Assembly: GCA_033557685.1 (NCBI GenBank)
Contig: JAWQRN010000376.1
Span: 1-30,464, forward strand
Direction of reading: 5' to 3'
Source of the DNA: Sperchopsis tessellata
Taxonomy: Eukaryota; Arthropoda; Insecta; Coleoptera; Hydrophilidae
Length of the DNA: 30,464 bases
Shown here: piece by piece, positions 1 to 13,003 of the stretch
How positions within the stretch are numbered: position 1 is the stretch's first letter
Layout: every line of letters starts with the position of its first letter
The notes under the pieces: generated by a model
The model's input: the letters and a program-made list of their open reading frames with translations, nothing else
Told to the model about the DNA's origin: nothing
Database searches by the model: none
Translations under genes and position numbers: made by a program

Positions 1-58
1 GTCAAACAAAGAATTTTTATTTCAACAACAACCATAATATCCCAAGAAAATATCAGTA

Positions 59-83
59 ATATATATATATATATATATATATA
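59..83. repeat. (AT)n microsatellite
   Basis: About 12 uninterrupted AT units. It is one of four long AT tracts in the window; no further function is visible. Confidence 0.9.
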
Positions 84-1719
84 AAATACAAATTAAAAAC
101 CAATTCATTAAATGAACTGGACTTTTCTGGCTTTTATTAAATAAAAGCAGAAAATATTGATTTTTAATTTTGAAAAAGACTGCTCTGTGGACTCAAATAA
201 TACAGGAAACGATAAAATAAGGGCTAATTTGAAGATTGAATTCATTTATTTCTTTATTAAACTTTTCTGCATTTAATTTGGCACTCTTAATGATTTGTTT
301 CAAAAGTTGGATTAGACATGTACTTAGTTAAAAACTTATTTATATATTCTAATGCATCTAAAGCAAGTTATAAATTTCAAGTTGTATATTGAAGAAATTT
401 GCTCACAAAACTTTCTTGACTTACAATTTCATACTACTTTTTGCTTGGTATTTAGAATGTCGACAAACGTGTATGTCAGGTAAATGTTAATATAGAGACT
501 TGGCATAAATTCAGCTTGACCACCTGTTTCAGACAAGGGCTTAATATTAAATTACTAACATGATTGATTCAAATATTCCATAGATTAGTAGACACTGAAC
601 AAAATTTGTAGGTTTAATTCATGTAGAAAAAGAAAAATAGCTGCCCGTGTTTGATATCAGTGGCATCATTTACAATTAAATGTAGGCATTATTTGCAAAA
701 GAGACAAAAAGCCCAGCCATTCAAATCAAACTATAGATTAATTGGGGACTCTAGGGTGAAAGTTATGAGCAATGGAGGCCTGCCTGGAAAAAAAGTATGG
801 TCAGCATCATAGTCCAAATTAAAATATTCTTGACCGATGAAGAGACAACTTAGAAATCAAAGTCATTATCAAGAGTAGGAGTAGCGAAAGGTGTATGACA
901 GAAGGGCGAAGGAGGAGAGATGTCGCAAGGCGTAAGGTTTAAAAGAAGAAAGGTAAACGGTGGAGAAGTCTCCCGACCTGCATAAAATGTAGATGGATTA
1001 AGTTAAACTACTGCGAACAATAAGAAGAATGTAAAAAAATATCATAAACGTGTTTACTTGCTAAAAGGCCTAGTACAGTTTTTAATGGAATATATAAAGC
1101 AGTTCAAAACGATGGCTTTTATTGTTAGATACTTATAAAATGGTGTAATGCTTGAAATATTTTGAAAATGTATTCAACCAGAAATTATTAATGCATGAGC
1201 CTTAACAACTGTCATTTTAAATGAGTTTAAACTTTAAAAATTCATGAAAGACTTATTACTCGAAGTTTTGACAGTGGCGTACAATCTAGAGTAAAACAAA
1301 ATAATCCACCAGTCAACTTTATCCACGTTTATGCTGACCAGCTAAATGTAGTCCTGCAAGAAGCGACAAGCCAAGATAAAACAGCATTCACCTGGTAGAA
1401 TTTTAACAGGAAGTGTGTAAAACAGTGGGTATATATCCAAATATTTGCTTGATTTAAAGAAAATACACACAAAGAAAAAAATTCCATGAGTCCGTTTTTT
1501 TAAAATGACAGTATTATTTGTTGTTAAAGTCATAATTTCATAGAGTCACTGTGGTATATTATTCAGTCACTTGTAAAAGCGTGCTAGAATATACCCCTTA
1601 GACTCACAAGAACCCCTAAAGCCTACCTAAAAAAACATCAGCCAATTATCCTTTCTCTTCTATTATCAGTATACTTTAAATTTAGTTAGATTAACAAAGA
1701 TTTGACAAAGTAAGTTGGG
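84..1719. other. Unassigned AT-rich DNA
   Basis: I see no gene, splice-bounded exon or recognisable transposon protein on either strand. Open frames are short (the longest, on the minus strand near 1342-1533, is Phe/Ile/Leu-rich and looks like chance). The stretch near 890-990 is more purine-rich than its surroundings but gives no recognisable peptide. Confidence 0.6.
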
Positions 1720-2995
1720 CTATATTAAAATGAGCGCAGCTAACGAGGGAGTAGCTTCCCGGTAAACGTAAAAAAAATCGATTCCCAATGTAGAAACAAT
1801 GGTCATTGATGATATATACAATGCCATTAGTAAATATAACCTCATCGAGAACTTATAATGGGTCTTCATCAGAAGACCACATTTCCATTTAATAATAAAG
1901 TAACTGAAATAAAAAGAATAATTAAAAAAATGTCGTAATCCAGTAGCTTGTGAATCTAGTAACTAAAACGGCGCGAATAATTTAGTGAACAGAGACATAT
2001 TAAAAGAAAACATTCTTTTTCAAGGCACAAAGTATCGTGTTCAGATGTGATTCACATTGATACTGATAACCCAGATGAAGAAACAAAAAAACAACACCAG
2101 ATGAGGAAATAGAAAAGTTTTGTATGTTCGACGAATAAATGGTAGGGCAGCAGACGACGAAAGATCCTAATGTTACATACCATATATGCCCACCAGATCA
2201 GTCGTTATAACAAGTACTAGATACCTACCAAAACATATATTATATGCATCAATCGCAGAAGTTTTAACATACATACAACCGACTACACAATTGTAATTGT
2301 TACTCCTATGGGCACACTAAGGATAATTGCAAGAATAACTCTAGATATCAGGTAAGCTCTGAAGAAGTTTCTGTGAGAAATTTAAATTTCTTCATTGCAA
2401 AGGCAAGTACTTTTAATTTAATTACTCATGTCCGGAAGAAATAAGAATAAGAAAATAAAAGAAATGACATATGATAATATTTCATTTTATGAGGCAAATT
2501 AAATAAAATATCGACACCTCAAAACAACAATACTAATTCCTCAAGCACATACTCCCAACTAAGTAGACGACAACTTTTCCCTAAATTACTGAGTACCACA
2601 CAACCATCAATGTTTGAGACAGCAGCTACACCAAACATTAGTTATAAAAGAACATACGTCTGAATAACCAACCTAAACAAAATAAAAAAAAAACGCAACA
2701 ACGACCAAGTGCGAATGGTGTCAGTGGTCATCAACCATGCTTGATTGGTTCTTACACCCCAAAAAGTTAAGAACCATAAGGACTCATAGTTGAAAGTGCC
2801 CGTTACAACAATCATCACAGAAACAATGAACAAGAGACCAATACACATCCTATAGTAAGTGAATATATTAACAACCTAGGAACCCAGGAAAATTTGGACC
2901 AAGCTTTAAACAACTTGAAATTTATAAAAGAAATTATCAAAAAATGGACAAGAAACATATTTAAAAATAATACTGTAGAATGTTAGAAGCATTCA
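1720..2995 (+). pseudogene. LINE ORF1 (gag-like nucleic-acid-binding protein) relic
   Basis: Plus-strand peptides in shifting frames resemble ORF1 of I/R1-type non-LTR retrotransposons, which packages the element RNA. The best block is at 2240-2345. A segment reading LYASIAEVLTYIQP is followed at 2292-2330 by CNCYSYGHTKDNC, a CCHC zinc knuckle with correct Cys-x4-His-x4-Cys spacing; the first two cysteines are one residue apart instead of two. After the knuckle, a block near 2430-2510 (CPE-like, EMTYDNISFYEANK) fits the usual stretch following the zinc knuckles. A final block near 2860-2960 (VSEYINNLGTQENLDQALNN) fits the ORF1 tail. Several stops and frame changes interrupt it, so it is dead. 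No ORF2 follows on this strand. The element boundaries are estimates; another gag-bearing element is possible. Confidence 0.65.
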
Positions 2996-3580
2996 TAATA
3001 AAAAAATAGTCCTTAATTATGTTTATGGAAATAATCTTCGCTAGATAAAAAATACATTTTATTTTTTAGGACAAACTTAATAATTATTTTAATTTAATAA
3101 ATTGTTGAAACTATTAAACATAAGTTTAGGGGAGACATTTATGAATTAAACTGGGTCAGCAATAACGCTGTTTCAAACTGCTTACACAATTTAAGAAGAA
3201 GGTATGAACTTTATATTTAAATAATTATGGTCAGTGTAAACAATTTTTATAGTTTATAAACCCTCATGTAGTTGCAAAATGTAGTGCTACGTCTTTTTCT
3301 TTTAAAACTGTTCTCTCAAATTTCGATAAGTATTCAAAAATGTGTTTTCACTGGGAGCTGGGCGATTTGGGTATAATACTATATACTCTCTTCTTGCAGC
3401 TATTTTATTTTTATTGTTTTTTAAATAAAGGGAAAACGTTTCGGCTTCTATGTAAACCATTTTGATGAAATAATACTAGCAAATGTCAAATAACAATAAT
3501 TATTATAAAGAAACAATGCTGTCATAGACCATCAACCAAAGCCTACTGTACTTCTATCAGTAACAAGCTTTAAAATAATG
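2996..3580. other. Unassigned AT-rich DNA
   Basis: No recognisable protein, RNA gene or terminal repeat was found between the plus-strand LINE ORF1 relic and the repeat that ends near 3885. Confidence 0.5.
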
Positions 3581-3885
3581 TATGTGTAGAGCATTTTCAA
3601 GGCTCATTATGTCAAAAACTATTACAGCTATACCTATTAACCCTTTTATATATGAAATCAGAAAAAAGAATCTAAGAGAAAGTGTAAAAATATATAGGCT
3701 GTTCTCTTTAAAAAAATCACCACTATTTTTATATCACGTGACATATGCAGGCAATCGTTTTTTAGTAGTATTTAAAATAAAATATAGATGGAACTCTACA
3801 AATTTTGTATTTATCTTTTGCTATAGCTCTTCTAACAAAAGAGTTAAGAGGGGGGGGGGGTCAAAATATAATGAATCACCCTGTA
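3581..3885 (-). repeat. Interspersed repeat with CAGGGTGATTCATTA end
   Basis: Read on the minus strand, the sequence starts TA-CAGGGTGATTCATTATA at 3885 and runs into a homopolymer of 11 C (3850-3860 as G on the plus strand). Ends of the CAGGGTG type beside a TA dinucleotide are common on insect interspersed repeats. Coding similarity to the LINE RNase H domain stops at this boundary, so the repeat probably inserted there or the LINE was truncated there. The distal end was not found, so 3581 is a guess. The open plus-strand frame through this stretch (3582-3950) is antisense to both repeat and LINE, and I do not regard it as a gene. Confidence 0.45.
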
Positions 3886-6420
3886 CTTTAACTGATGGAG
3901 CCAAGGGTTTGTGTATTTTGGTAGTTGGTTTGATATATTTAAATTTTTGAAAGGAATACAAATGCCGTATCCTGCTCTATCTGGGTCTTGTATTATAGAA
4001 CCGTCTGTGTATATTTGTGTATAATTGGGCCATTTGTGCGATATGGTGTTGATGAGTAAACATTAGCGTCCAGGGTCGATTTTTTGATTCCTCCCTCAAA
4101 CATAGGGTTTATCTGATATAGCTGATTACCTACATTACACGTGCAACAAGGTAGAAAATAATTACTAAATATTTTATTGGTATCCAGGTTCTAGTAAATA
4201 TCTACCAATAATGGGATAGGTTTATATCTCCAATATGAGGTGGAACGTATAAATATTTTAGATCTTTATATTTGTTTACAATCGGATCATCTTTGAGAAT
4301 GTTTATTCATGAACTTCTTAGCCATTTGCTTCTAAGAATAAATGGAGGGACACCTACCTCGCTCCCACATGAAGTTCTGATAGAATTGGATTGTATTTTC
4401 TGAAATTTACTGAATTTTTGTTTGTTAGAGGGGTATATTAAGCAGAAGCATAATTAATGTGGGACTGAACTATGGAAAAATAAAGATTAATCAAAATTTT
4501 GGGAGCCGACCCCCACTATGTATAGCATAAACTTTTCATGATATTTAGGCCCATCCCGCATTTTGCTTGTATATGCTCTATATGCGGTGAAAAACAAAAT
4601 CTATGATCCAAAATTAATCCCAATATCCTCACTGATATTGCTGTTTGTGTTCTAATGTAATTTAATATAATTGATAGTGGTTGTATATTTTTTTTCTACG
4701 GGTAAATGTGATAGTTTCGGATTTTTCAGCAGAAACCGAAATCCCATTTAGTGATCCATTTAAATGCCCGATCCATTAGACCAATATTATCATTAAGTTT
4801 ATTCTCTCTTATAAATACTGTTACATCGTGCGCGTACAGAATTATCTCTGTCCGAAAGGAAATTCTAGGCAGAGATGATATGTTTATATTAAATGTTTAA
4901 AATTAAACGAGAGTGGCCTAAGGGGAGATCTTTGAAGTCCACCTCGATTCGCTCTTCTAGGTCCTATCAACGAATCACCGTTTTTAACATATATTGGTCG
5001 ATTATAAAAGAATACTTGAATGAGGCTCACCAATTTTGACGGGATCTCCATCTCAATAATTCATATAAGTCATATGCTGCCTCAATATCCATCAATAGAG
5101 TGAACATATGTTCGATATTTGATAATGCTATCTGGGCCTCGGTGACTAGATTTGCTACCGCATCCATAGATCCCTGCCTTTTTTGAAACCCAATAGTTTG
5201 TTCTCTAGCCAACCCCTGCTTTAGATAAACCAATCCAGTCTAACCGCTATAAGCCGATCTATTATTCTATATTTATTAGTCTTTACCTTTTTAGGGACGG
5301 GAATGACAATTGAAGTGTTATTCAGAATTAACCGGATTATCATTTCGAGTTTTGTTAATGGCTTTAACCATCCATTTATTGGCCTTATAGGACATTCTGC
5401 TTAACATCTCGTATGTTACTCCATCATAACCTGGGGAAGACGAGTTTGGTTTAAGAGCATTGATGAGTTCTTTAATTGTGAAATTATCTGTTTGAATATA
5501 TTGTTAGATAGAAAGAATTTTTTGAATTGGTAGGTCAGGGATTATTTTGAGTAAAAGTTCTTCAAATCACGTGCTATTATCATGTACCAGCCTGGTTTCG
5601 TCAACGAAGGCATTTTTAAAGGATCGTATTTTGTTCCAAATTTAAGATTTTGGGGTGTTCCTATTTAATGATTCGCAGTATTTTCTAAATTAATTATTTT
5701 CTTTTCCGCTCAAACATGAGTTTCATCTGTGAAATCCGTCTATTTAATTGTATATATTTTTCAATGTAATTATGGATTAGAAATTGTCTGTAAGCTGTGG
5801 ACCGTTCTCGTACTGGGTGCAATTATCGTCCCACCATAAGTTGTAGTTCCTTGCCACAGTATTGTTTTTGGTTTTAATAAACAAATTTTTAGCTATTGCG
5901 GTTATTATATATTGAATGTCGTTTAAAGATGTTTCGAGAATGGTTTGAATTTTATCATCTATACCCTTAGAGTATTTGTCCCAATTGGCATGTCTTGTGT
6001 TGAATTTTCATTTAGTTTTAAACTTAATACGATAATATGTGAAAGGCCTTCGAATATTGATTTCAATAAGGAGATGATCACTCCCCAGGCACTTCTGCAG
6101 GTCTTGCCAATAAATATCCAGAGTAAGATCGGTGGAGAAAGAAATGTCCACACAACTCGGTGCTGTATTAAGGCGTGATAGTCTGCTGTGAGTACCATCG
6201 TTATTAGAAAGGGGTAATAAGTTCCTCAACAAATGTTTGCCAGTTATTTAAGCTAATTTTGATGTTTGGGGATATTTTGAAATGGAATACCATACCTGAC
6301 CAAAACAGCAGCCCTGCCTCCATATATATTCTATTCTGTTCATATTATTTTGTAGTTTCGAACATGGAATTGTCTTGGCTTATGTAACCACGATACAGTT
6401 ATGCCAACTACATCAGTGGG
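3886..6420 (-). pseudogene. LINE ORF2 relic: AP endonuclease, reverse transcriptase, RNase H
   Basis: Minus-strand peptides follow the order of a non-LTR retrotransposon ORF2. Endonuclease: a GG.AVLVRYGIPFQNI block near 6270-6330, then GTHSRLSR (about 6196), S-x-VDISFSTDL and the hallmark SDH (about 6082). Reverse transcriptase: GFQKRQGSMDAVANL and LLMDIEAAYD, motif A with aspartates near 5088 and 5070; a GPR...RG..Q.SPL block near 4940; and a degraded catalytic-loop region near 4800-4830 (TVFIRERINL). RNase H: IYTDGS near 4003, followed by GYGICIPF, ending abruptly at 3886. Having RNase H points to the I/LOA/R1 side of LINEs rather than Jockey or RTE. Frameshifts and stops are frequent, and only short open pieces remain (5027-5233, 6008-6232). 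The 3' end of the element is missing beyond the RNase H start. Confidence 0.8.
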
Positions 6421-9116
6421 GCTTTCTAGCATTCTACTGAATCATTTTCATTATTGGTTTTGGAATCATTTTTTTATTTATTTTTTTTTAATTTGTTTGT
6501 TTGTTAAGACTAGGTATACATTCTCCTGAGTTTCCCCAGAGTACATCCTGAATTTGGTCAAGTTATTTATATATTCAATTGGTGTAGGTTGAATAGAGTT
6601 TGGATTTTGATTATTTTTATGATGGATATAGTATGGGCTTTCATATATTGGAATTTTAGGCTAGGACTATAAGTTGCATATGATCCTATCAAGCAAGAAT
6701 GGTGTCCAAGGGCATCATAATTGACTGGTATTATGATTGCTTTTGTTAATTTGAACTGACTGGTACTATTTATGATCTTTTGTTATTATTGATAATTGGA
6801 ACTGGTGTATCAATATCCAATGGTTAGGAGCCTTGCAGTAAAAGTATATGCTTTGAACTAATAAACAAAGGAATAGTGTCAAGGATACTTTACCCTGAAA
6901 TTTTGGGAGCTAGTGACCCACTCTTTTTTAAGTTTAAAGCAATTCATTTGTAACGAAATATTTGAGAGATAATTTGAAAGGCGAAAAATAATATTTTCTG
7001 TTTTAAATTCAAACGAAGAGAAGATATGTATCACTCTGGAAGCTAGCTTGACATTCAAAAACCATAATATATGGAAACGTAACATAATATAGGCAACCTA
7101 ATCTATAAAATATAGTTACACTAACAATAAGCAAAACGAAAAGCTGGGAATTTCTCAGTGAAAAACTTGAGATCGGGCTTTGAATAAGAATTGCAAAATC
7201 GTGATATTGATGTTATAGTCGTTAAAAAATTATATTTATACATTTAACAATAAAATAGAAGAAATGTGAATTATATCTAACAATCCTTTTCTTGCTTTAT
7301 TGCCTGAACCTACAGTGAAATAAATGTGAAGATTCGAATCGCAGAATTTATTATATAGTTATTTCGGAGGTGAAACGTAGAATCCAGTTATTTCAGCAGA
7401 TAGATTTGAAAACGATACAGACATTTTTAAATTGGTAAATCATAATTTTCAATTGAAAATGGTTTAACATTAAAAACTGAACTGTATGGTAAAATTATGA
7501 ATTATTTTGTAACAGTATTTTCAGTACGTTTTCGGTGAATGTGAAATGAAAAAAATTTTGTGCGGTCTTCCTATGGTTACCGTGGAAATTGAACGCTACA
7601 TTAAAACTTTAAAACGCGTCTAATTAAACGTGCGGTAAGTAATTTCTCATAGAAATGACCTCACCGTTTGTTACCTCACGAGCCGCCACTGCCTACCATA
7701 TAATTAAGTCTCAATTTTTAAGACTCATGAATACAAATGTATATATTTTTCTCAAGGAATACATGCAAGAAATGAACGTTATAAGTAATTTTAGATTTCA
7801 TTTAAGATATTATGGCAGGGGAAAATTTACATCGGTTTCTTCGAAGTTAGGAGAGTAATTTAATGAATATAACTTGAAAAACGTCTTAGAATCTATATAT
7901 AATGCTGATAAATTTGATTGGTAATATGACAGAGCCGTATTTACACAAGTCTGGTGCTTACATTGATAATGGCGAAAACGAAACACTTTCCAAAATTCTA
8001 CTGTAGTGTTAATGGTTTATTAATGTTCTTTAAGACAGATTAAAATATTACGATTACCTACAAATAAATCGCATTACTTCATACGAATTTATATTTATGT
8101 ATATACAGGGAGATTCATGAAAATGTGCCATTTTTAAGGAAATATTTGAGGCCATACAGCCCACATATACAAACATACATCCTGGTGTATGCAGTTATAC
8201 CAGTAGGACATCTCTTCTCTGTGTGTAGAACAATTAACGTAGTTGGAAGGTAAAACAGGAAGACAGAATGTCACGCATCACGGTAGCTGGCCCAATATTC
8301 GACATGACGCAAATGATTTTGATTTACATTATGTTTTAATTTGTTTTATTCTGAAAATAGAATAATTGTTGTAAGATTATGCATACATTATTCGAACAAT
8401 ATGGTGGGAATGAGTTAGAGGCGGAAATAAATTTGCTAAACTTCTTGGTTTTAAATGCTCCCATATATCATCAAGGAGAGTATTACATCTTCTTGAATCA
8501 CATGAATTAGTAAATACTGTGCAAATTGAACTTTTGATTGAAAATATATCTACGTTTTTTAAGGACTCCTCTCATGCAGAAGAGAAGTAGTGGAAATTAC
8601 ATCAAGGGTGCATACTACTTTGAAGTGTGAATGGAAATTTAACGAGAAAAGGAAGGGCACATTTGGTAATTTATTAATATTATAAAAGCTTGCTTGTATA
8701 TCAGGCTTTACCAGCATTGTTATTTTATAATTTTTCTTTTAAATCTACACATTTAATAGGGGACAGGGTTATACCTTGTGATTTAATTATTAAATTTTTG
8801 TACAGAGTAGAGGAACATTATAGCTCTGCTGTAGCTTTTAGCTAACTATCATTTATGTCCTCAGCAATGCGAACACGACTACTCAACGTTGCTTTCTTCC
8901 AAGGTACAACCTATGGTTTTACTTTGGGATATAGTGGTATATTGAATATCGCAGTTTTTATGATGTGAAAATGTACCAGAATTTGAGTAATACATATTTT
9001 TTATTAGGTCTATATATAACATTTTTTACTGCATCCAGTTTATTTTAAAATATGATCCTGTGGGAATTTCATATTAAAGGAATGAAAACCGCGACGTATT
9101 ATTGCAGTAACTTTCA
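6421..9116. other. Unassigned AT-rich DNA
   Basis: No confident gene. Minus-strand 6480-6640 gives a proline/asparagine-rich peptide (NSIQPTPIEYINNL) just upstream of the endonuclease of the LINE ORF2 relic. It could be the tail of that element's ORF1, and shares EYINNL with the plus-strand ORF1 relic at 2870. At 8105 a sequence beginning TACAGGGAGATTCATGAAAATG resembles a repeat terminus. Short frames at 7655-7858 and 6879-7085 are unrecognised and probably chance. Confidence 0.45.
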
Positions 9117-10729
9117 CTATACTACTGTGAGTAACACTGATGATGTCGACAATGAGGAATACAAAATGGGGCCTTCTACTACTACTTCAACGTAATAAAC
9201 ATGTCTTGTAGTTCCGGCAGTTATTTCAATTTTAACTCGTTCCCAATCACCTTTAGAGTTAGTTTGTTTAAAATGAAAAGAAACGTAAAAAATGCTCATC
9301 TTCAAAACTAGAATATAATCTACTCCCTCCTGAGCTACTGTTAAGTTTGGGTGGTTCTTCATCAGTAGAAGAATATGAAAATTCCATAGCTATTTTAACG
9401 GCTTCTTACTTCGGCCGTAGCTTGTTTTTCCTACTTTTTTTCTTTTCAGTTTTCTGCTTCTTTGGCATGACACTGGCAATCATATAACTCCCAGGTTATC
9501 TTCCTCTACCATAACATTTCCTGGGTGGTGCTTTGGGAAATGGACGATTTGTTCAGGATTCAAAACTCTAGATGGTTCCAATGCACCACTTGTCGAAGGT
9601 GTATCTTCTGATTGTTTGGTTTTTTTGGCATCTCCGCAGGTAAGAACTCGTCGTTTTCGAACAATTCTGCATTGTAGCAGTTACCGGAGTGACTTCCAAA
9701 AAAATGCTTTACTTAGCAATGCTAATATAACATAAATATAAATGAGCTTTCCGGGGTGGCTGAGCATACACTCCTTGCTAGATTTATTATAATAGGTTTT
9801 TAAGGAGCCAATTACAGATCTGTCTAACGGATTTAACTTACGGCTGGTAAATGGAGGGACCATCAAAACAACGATGCGGTTTTCTTTCGCTAGATTTACC
9901 GCTTTCAATGAAAGGTGACTTTCGTGGTTGTCCATAATAAGTGACACTTCTCTGCCACGAGAGAGCTTTACTATGGGGATAATATGTTTACAATACTTCA
10001 CAAATAGTTCAGCATTGGACAAACCACTAGAAATTGCTACACCAAGGGTAGTGGTGGTGCATTGTTAATCATATGTTCCTTGTAATGAGCACATGGAAAT
10101 ATGATGACTGGCAACAACTGTTCTTGCGGCAATAACGCAGGCAATTATTGTAAGGTAAATTACTCGTCCCCCTGAAGTACGTGCTCCAATTTTGTTGCCC
10201 TTTATATCACCACTCACACGTAATGGTCTGTGAACTGTAGAGCAACCTGTTTCATCAAGGTTCCACACGTTCTGAGGTTTTGGAGAATACCTTGAATAGC
10301 TTTCTCTGACCTTTGTTGATGACTACGTTTTTCTAAGAGATATTCTATTTTTATACGACTTCCGAAATGCTCTGTACCATTACCTTCCTGCTGATTCATT
10401 TTCTTTCATTTATCTGGAAACTTGAGGTTGTTCATTTTGTTCACAGACACGTCAAACTTCCATTGCACTGCCTTTAAAATATATGAGAGACGTTTCTCTT
10501 CGTGCTCAGTTGTGAAAATATTTTGCGCCGCATTAATGCCTTTGTATTTCAAATCAGTTTCACCAAACAATTTGGGTTGTTGGATGTGTCTGCCAAGAGT
10601 GCTTTTTAATACACCATATATAGTCCCTAATTATTGTAGGGGTCGATTGTGCGTAATGATATAATTGGCAGCTACCTACAAGACTTCTGTATCTAGCTTT
10701 ACTATCTTTCTTCCCACATTACTTCCCAT
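9117..10729 (-). pseudogene. Tigger/pogo-like DDE transposase relic, copy 1
   Basis: A nearly full-length but broken cut-and-paste transposase of the pogo/Tigger branch of Tc1/mariner. The probable start is ATG at 10729 (MGSNVGRKIVK). A helix-turn-helix segment with GTIYGVLKSTLGRH lies near 10590-10640, followed by an FTTEHEEKRL...I block that precedes the catalytic core in this family. The catalytic triad is visible: NLDETG (D at 10254-10256), LIMDNHESHLS (D at 9930-9932) and LNPLD (D at 9822-9824), with 35 residues between the second and third. The segments around it (SGLSNAELF, VPPFTS, KTYYN, MLSHPGK) are typical. The C-terminus at 9117-9362 contains GDWERVKIEITAG, like the GDFV.VK tail of insect Tigger-like proteins. 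Damage: a stop at 10676-10678, at least one frameshift near 10300, a stop at 10062-10064, and stops between 9680 and 9362. Terminal inverted repeats were not identified. It is distinct in sequence from the two other Tigger-like copies here. Confidence 0.88.
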
Positions 10730-11614
10730 CTAAAAAAAATAGCACAAAAATAAGTTTAATTGCAGATGAAACATGTCCCATCGCTAAACCAGAATAGCAT
10801 ACAACTAAGCACACCTTTGACAAACTAACTAATATAAATATTTATTTTTTAATAACTTATTGCTTACTTATGCAATACTGCGACAGTACTACATAAGGAA
10901 ATATCAATAATAATGCTTACCTTGTTTTATATGTTCCGGAATTGACAGCAGAATTTTACTTTCAAGGTAGCACAAAAGTGCACTTGACTCATCAAATAAT
11001 AACTGAAACTAAAATGGATTCGTAAACAAACAGAGAAAAGAGTTGCCAACTTCTTATAATTACCACTACAGTGGTTGCATTTCTAGATCAGGTGTCCCAG
11101 GTTACAACTCTTTCCCCTATTATTGAGTTACAGCCTGTTTCTCTTGTTGCTGCATCTTGTAAACAATTATGTGCATATAGCATTTAGTTGGACGTCTGCT
11201 GCTCTCTTTCTCTAGACCATTTTACAGTACTTCACTCGTGGGAAAGCTTTGCAGGGATAGCATGATTTGACTTAAATAAAATTAAAAATAATTAAAATAA
11301 TCTTTTCATAGTCTTCATATTCTGTTCAAAATTATTATGAAAGAGTAAGCCACAGAATATAGCACAACATTCATGTTTGGTTATATAGTAATAGTGTAAC
11401 TACGCATTTTTATTACTTCATTGTCACCATATAAATTGTCAAAATATCATAAAATGAGTTTATGCCACCTTCATGTAATAGTTTCTTGAAATTTAATTTA
11501 GAGCAAATAATCTATATGTATTAAGTTATAGAGTTTAGCAACACGTCAATAATAAGTAGGTTGCCAACGTTTTATTTATTTATTTGGGGATCAATTATTG
11601 CTTTAAGTCGGTAT

Positions 11615-11657
<43 letters not shown>

Positions 11658-13003
11658 TCTAAATGTTTACCTTTATTATCTGAATTGAAAATCTATACAA
11701 ATATTTAAAAATTGTAATAATATTATCAATCACTAAAATTTAAAGAAACAGGCGTATTACGTAGTTGCGCATAATAACAATTTATAGAATTTCCCATAGC
11801 GTTATAATTCTGTTATTAATTTGATATATAACCTTGACTGATGGATAACCTCTACTAGTTTCGGAGCAAATACAAGACTATTTAGATTAAATTTATTTGA
11901 TTTCTCGAGGTTGAGTGAGTTTATAATAGCAATTGAATCAGTTATTTACATGAGTAAATTCTTCTGATACACTTAATTAGTAAATTGGTATCGTAAAGGC
12001 GATTTAGATGCATTGTGAATGTTTACTTGTTTGCCTTGGTGAACATCATCTTAAAAGTTACATTCGTAATTTAATACCGAAAAGGTTAACTTAGGTAAAT
12101 AAACAAATACATTATGAAAAATTATGTAATGTACCGTAATGAAAAAGAAACCAATCGTTTAGTGATTGTTTCCGAATGCTGAGAATACTATTATTATTCT
12201 CCAGTGCTAGGCACTGCTTGACTTAGTTTTTATTTTGGAAAAATTGCAGCTATTAACTTGCTCATTATTCAACAGATTGCTACCTATAAAAAACACTTAT
12301 AACAATAAGATCTCTTTATTTATTTACATAACTATTTTCTACACGTTATCCATCTTTTTTCAAAGTGTACCTTACACTTAGAAATAAAATACTGTAAAAT
12401 ATTGTTTCCCAGTAAGTTAGTAATATAAGGTGAAACTCTATATAGCTACAGTCATTAATTATATGATTAACTTTATGCACCTTATGAACTCGATAATTAT
12501 AGATATAAATTTTGCTAATACTAATGTAATGCATTTTTAAGGTTTGATTTGTCACCCCCTAGACATACATTCGAAAAGCAAAACTCCTTTAACATTTCAG
12601 GAACCAGATTTGTTTCCTATAGTAATGTATTCAATGTTTGTATGTTTAGTGGGAGGTTTCTAAGTGTCATTCCTGGTAATATTTCAGGAAAAAAATGCTT
12701 GCAAATCAAAGTGAATCTTTTGGACACTATTTGATATTTTTGAATGGCATTTAAATGATAGCTTTGAAGTTTAAACAAAAAGGGAGTTACTTTTACCCGC
12801 AAACTAGCACTTCTCCACTCAAGTGCAAGTAATAGGTTTTTTTTTGTGTGAAAAAACCTTAAAGAATCTTAACTACAATATTCAAAACTGCGTTGTTGCA
12901 AAAATTAGAAAAATACTGTGACTTAAAGTGATATATGAAAATTTGGAAATTTTGTTTGCAGGGTAGAGTGCATGGAATGTAGGCCCCCGCTAAAAATGAT
13001 ATG
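10730..13003. other. Unassigned AT-rich DNA
   Basis: No recognised gene or RNA. It contains an (AT)n tract (listed separately). Frames at 12346-12555, 12549-12734 and 12617-12802 overlap each other on opposite strands, have no recognised motif and look like chance openings. Confidence 0.5.
11618..11654. repeat. (AT)n microsatellite
   Basis: A perfect alternating TA tract of about 18 units. Confidence 0.9.

Noticed and set aside
3582..3950. Open plus-strand frame of 122 codons
   Set aside because: It is antisense to a repeat end and to the LINE RNase H fragment, contains a Gly run from the poly-G tract, and shows no known domain.
8381..8640. Possible coding stretch on the plus strand (KFAKLLGFKCSH-like peptide)
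   Set aside because: Peptides in three frames were read on both strands and none resembled a family I know; the open length is short.
12549..12802. Overlapping open frames on both strands
   Set aside because: No domain, no splice context and mutual overlap; they look like chance openings in AT-rich DNA.
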